Positions 63,832 to 64,000 of a stretch of DNA of 64,000 nt are shown here, piece by piece (the first letter of the stretch is position 1; each line of letters opens with the position of its first letter). The notes below the pieces were generated by a model. That model had not been told where the DNA came from. It was given only the letters and a program-made list of their open reading frames with translations, and did no database searches. Position numbers and translations under genes: made by a program. Source of the stretch: Paracoccus sediminis (lineage in GTDB: Bacteria; Pseudomonadota; Alphaproteobacteria; Rhodobacterales; Rhodobacteraceae); contig NZ_FZNM01000013.1 of the NCBI RefSeq assembly GCF_900188295.1, forward strand, positions 32,812 through 96,811, read 5' to 3'.

Positions 63832-64000
63832 TGTTAATTTCCACCCAGAAGTGACCCAGGTTTTCCATCGAGAACTGACCCACCTTTGATTATGGTTTTT
63901 GGGTCATTCAGAGGTCAAGGCGTGATTGTTCTCCTTCTTTTGGCGCGCTGCGGCGGCTGAACTGGCTTTGAAGCGGAAGCTGTCGTTTCCGGTCTCCAGG
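63832..64000 (-). mobile_element. IS21-family insertion sequence (end only)
   Basis: The element appears to begin TGTTAATTTCCACCC at 63832. AGAAGTGACCCA (63847-63858) and AGAACTGACCCA (63871-63882) are tandem near-repeats at a 24-base spacing, as in the multiple terminal repeats of IS21. The end of an istB gene follows. The rest lies outside the window, so its target duplication cannot be seen. Confidence 0.75.
63904..64000 (-). CDS. istB: IstB-like ATPase, C-terminal fragment
   Basis: Only the last 31 codons are in the window, reading LETGNDSFRFKASSAAAARQ to a TGA at 63904-63906. The LETGNDSFRFK segment is the typical C-terminus of IstB transposition helper ATPases. The gene enters from the right edge on the minus strand, within the IS21-like end. 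Activity cannot be judged from this fragment. Confidence 0.7.
   Translation of the reverse strand, partial: LETGNDSFRFKASSAAAARQKKENNHALTSE

Larger units (their letters stand above)
22191..64000. mobile_element. Integrative and conjugative element, Tn4371-like (incomplete)
   Basis: From the tRNA junction rightwards the window holds an integrase, accessory genes, ArdC, a ParB-like protein, SSB, RepA, ParA, TraF, DUF736, a lytic transglycosylase, a DUF3363-type relaxase, TraG and a CopG protein. This backbone resembles Tn4371-like ICEs and their alphaproteobacterial relatives. The trb genes and the right end, where an intact tRNA-Arg should stand, are not in the window. The extent is inferred; the cargo after 60.4 kb might instead be a separate insertion. 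Confidence 0.75.

Overview
The window is GC-rich DNA from an alphaproteobacterium, most likely a Rhodobacterales member of the Paracoccus type. This rests on protein resemblance (a split cobalamin-dependent methionine synthase, MetA, PPK2, GuaB, adenine deaminase) and on the kind of mobile element present; no 16S gene or database search supports it.

Bases 1-13140 are chromosome. They hold the two-gene methionine synthase metH (5' end missing), a periplasmic polyamine-type binding protein, a leftward set (a small P-loop ATPase, metA, ppk2 and an SDR dehydrogenase), a FadL-like outer-membrane protein, guaB and adenine deaminase.

Bases 13141-22237 are a 9-kb island bounded by two copies of the 3' half of a tRNA-Arg(CCG) gene. 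Its leftward genes are a tyrosine integrase, a divergent SF2-type ATPase, an HNH nuclease, and the Mod and Res subunits of a Type III restriction-modification system. The Mod target-recognition region is markedly AT-richer than its flanks.

From about 22.2 kb to the right edge lies an incomplete integrative and conjugative element (ICE) resembling the Tn4371-like family. It opens with a second tyrosine integrase. Next comes a DUF433/DUF5615 toxin-antitoxin pair whose toxin gene is split by an IS66 element with a clean 8-bp target duplication, then a CsoR-type regulator with a His-tailed MFS exporter. Bases 29.7-50.5 kb form a long rightward block of anti-restriction and DNA-handling genes: ArdC, a PP-loop ATPase, a ParB-like protein, an SNase, a methylase-helicase giant, a Toprim protein, a DUF2493 protein, SSB and many unknowns. 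Bases 50.6-60.4 kb carry replication, partition and transfer functions: repA with internal iterons, parA, an orphan methylase, traF, DUF736, a lytic transglycosylase, a putative oriT, a relaxase, traG and a CopG protein. The trb mating-pair genes usually found next are absent here. In their place is a metabolic cargo set (PNPOx, EamA transporter, SDR, LysR), followed by the end of an IS21-family element.

The most unusual feature is non-coding. Four genes of the 29.7-36.5 kb block are preceded by the same three-stem leader, with compensatory base changes and an invariant AGAGG loop. Elsewhere in the block there are two 350-bp hairpin-rich repeats and further hairpin clusters. All these genes are transcribed toward the putative oriT, as expected of a conjugative leading region, so these elements could be RNA regulators or single-strand promoters.
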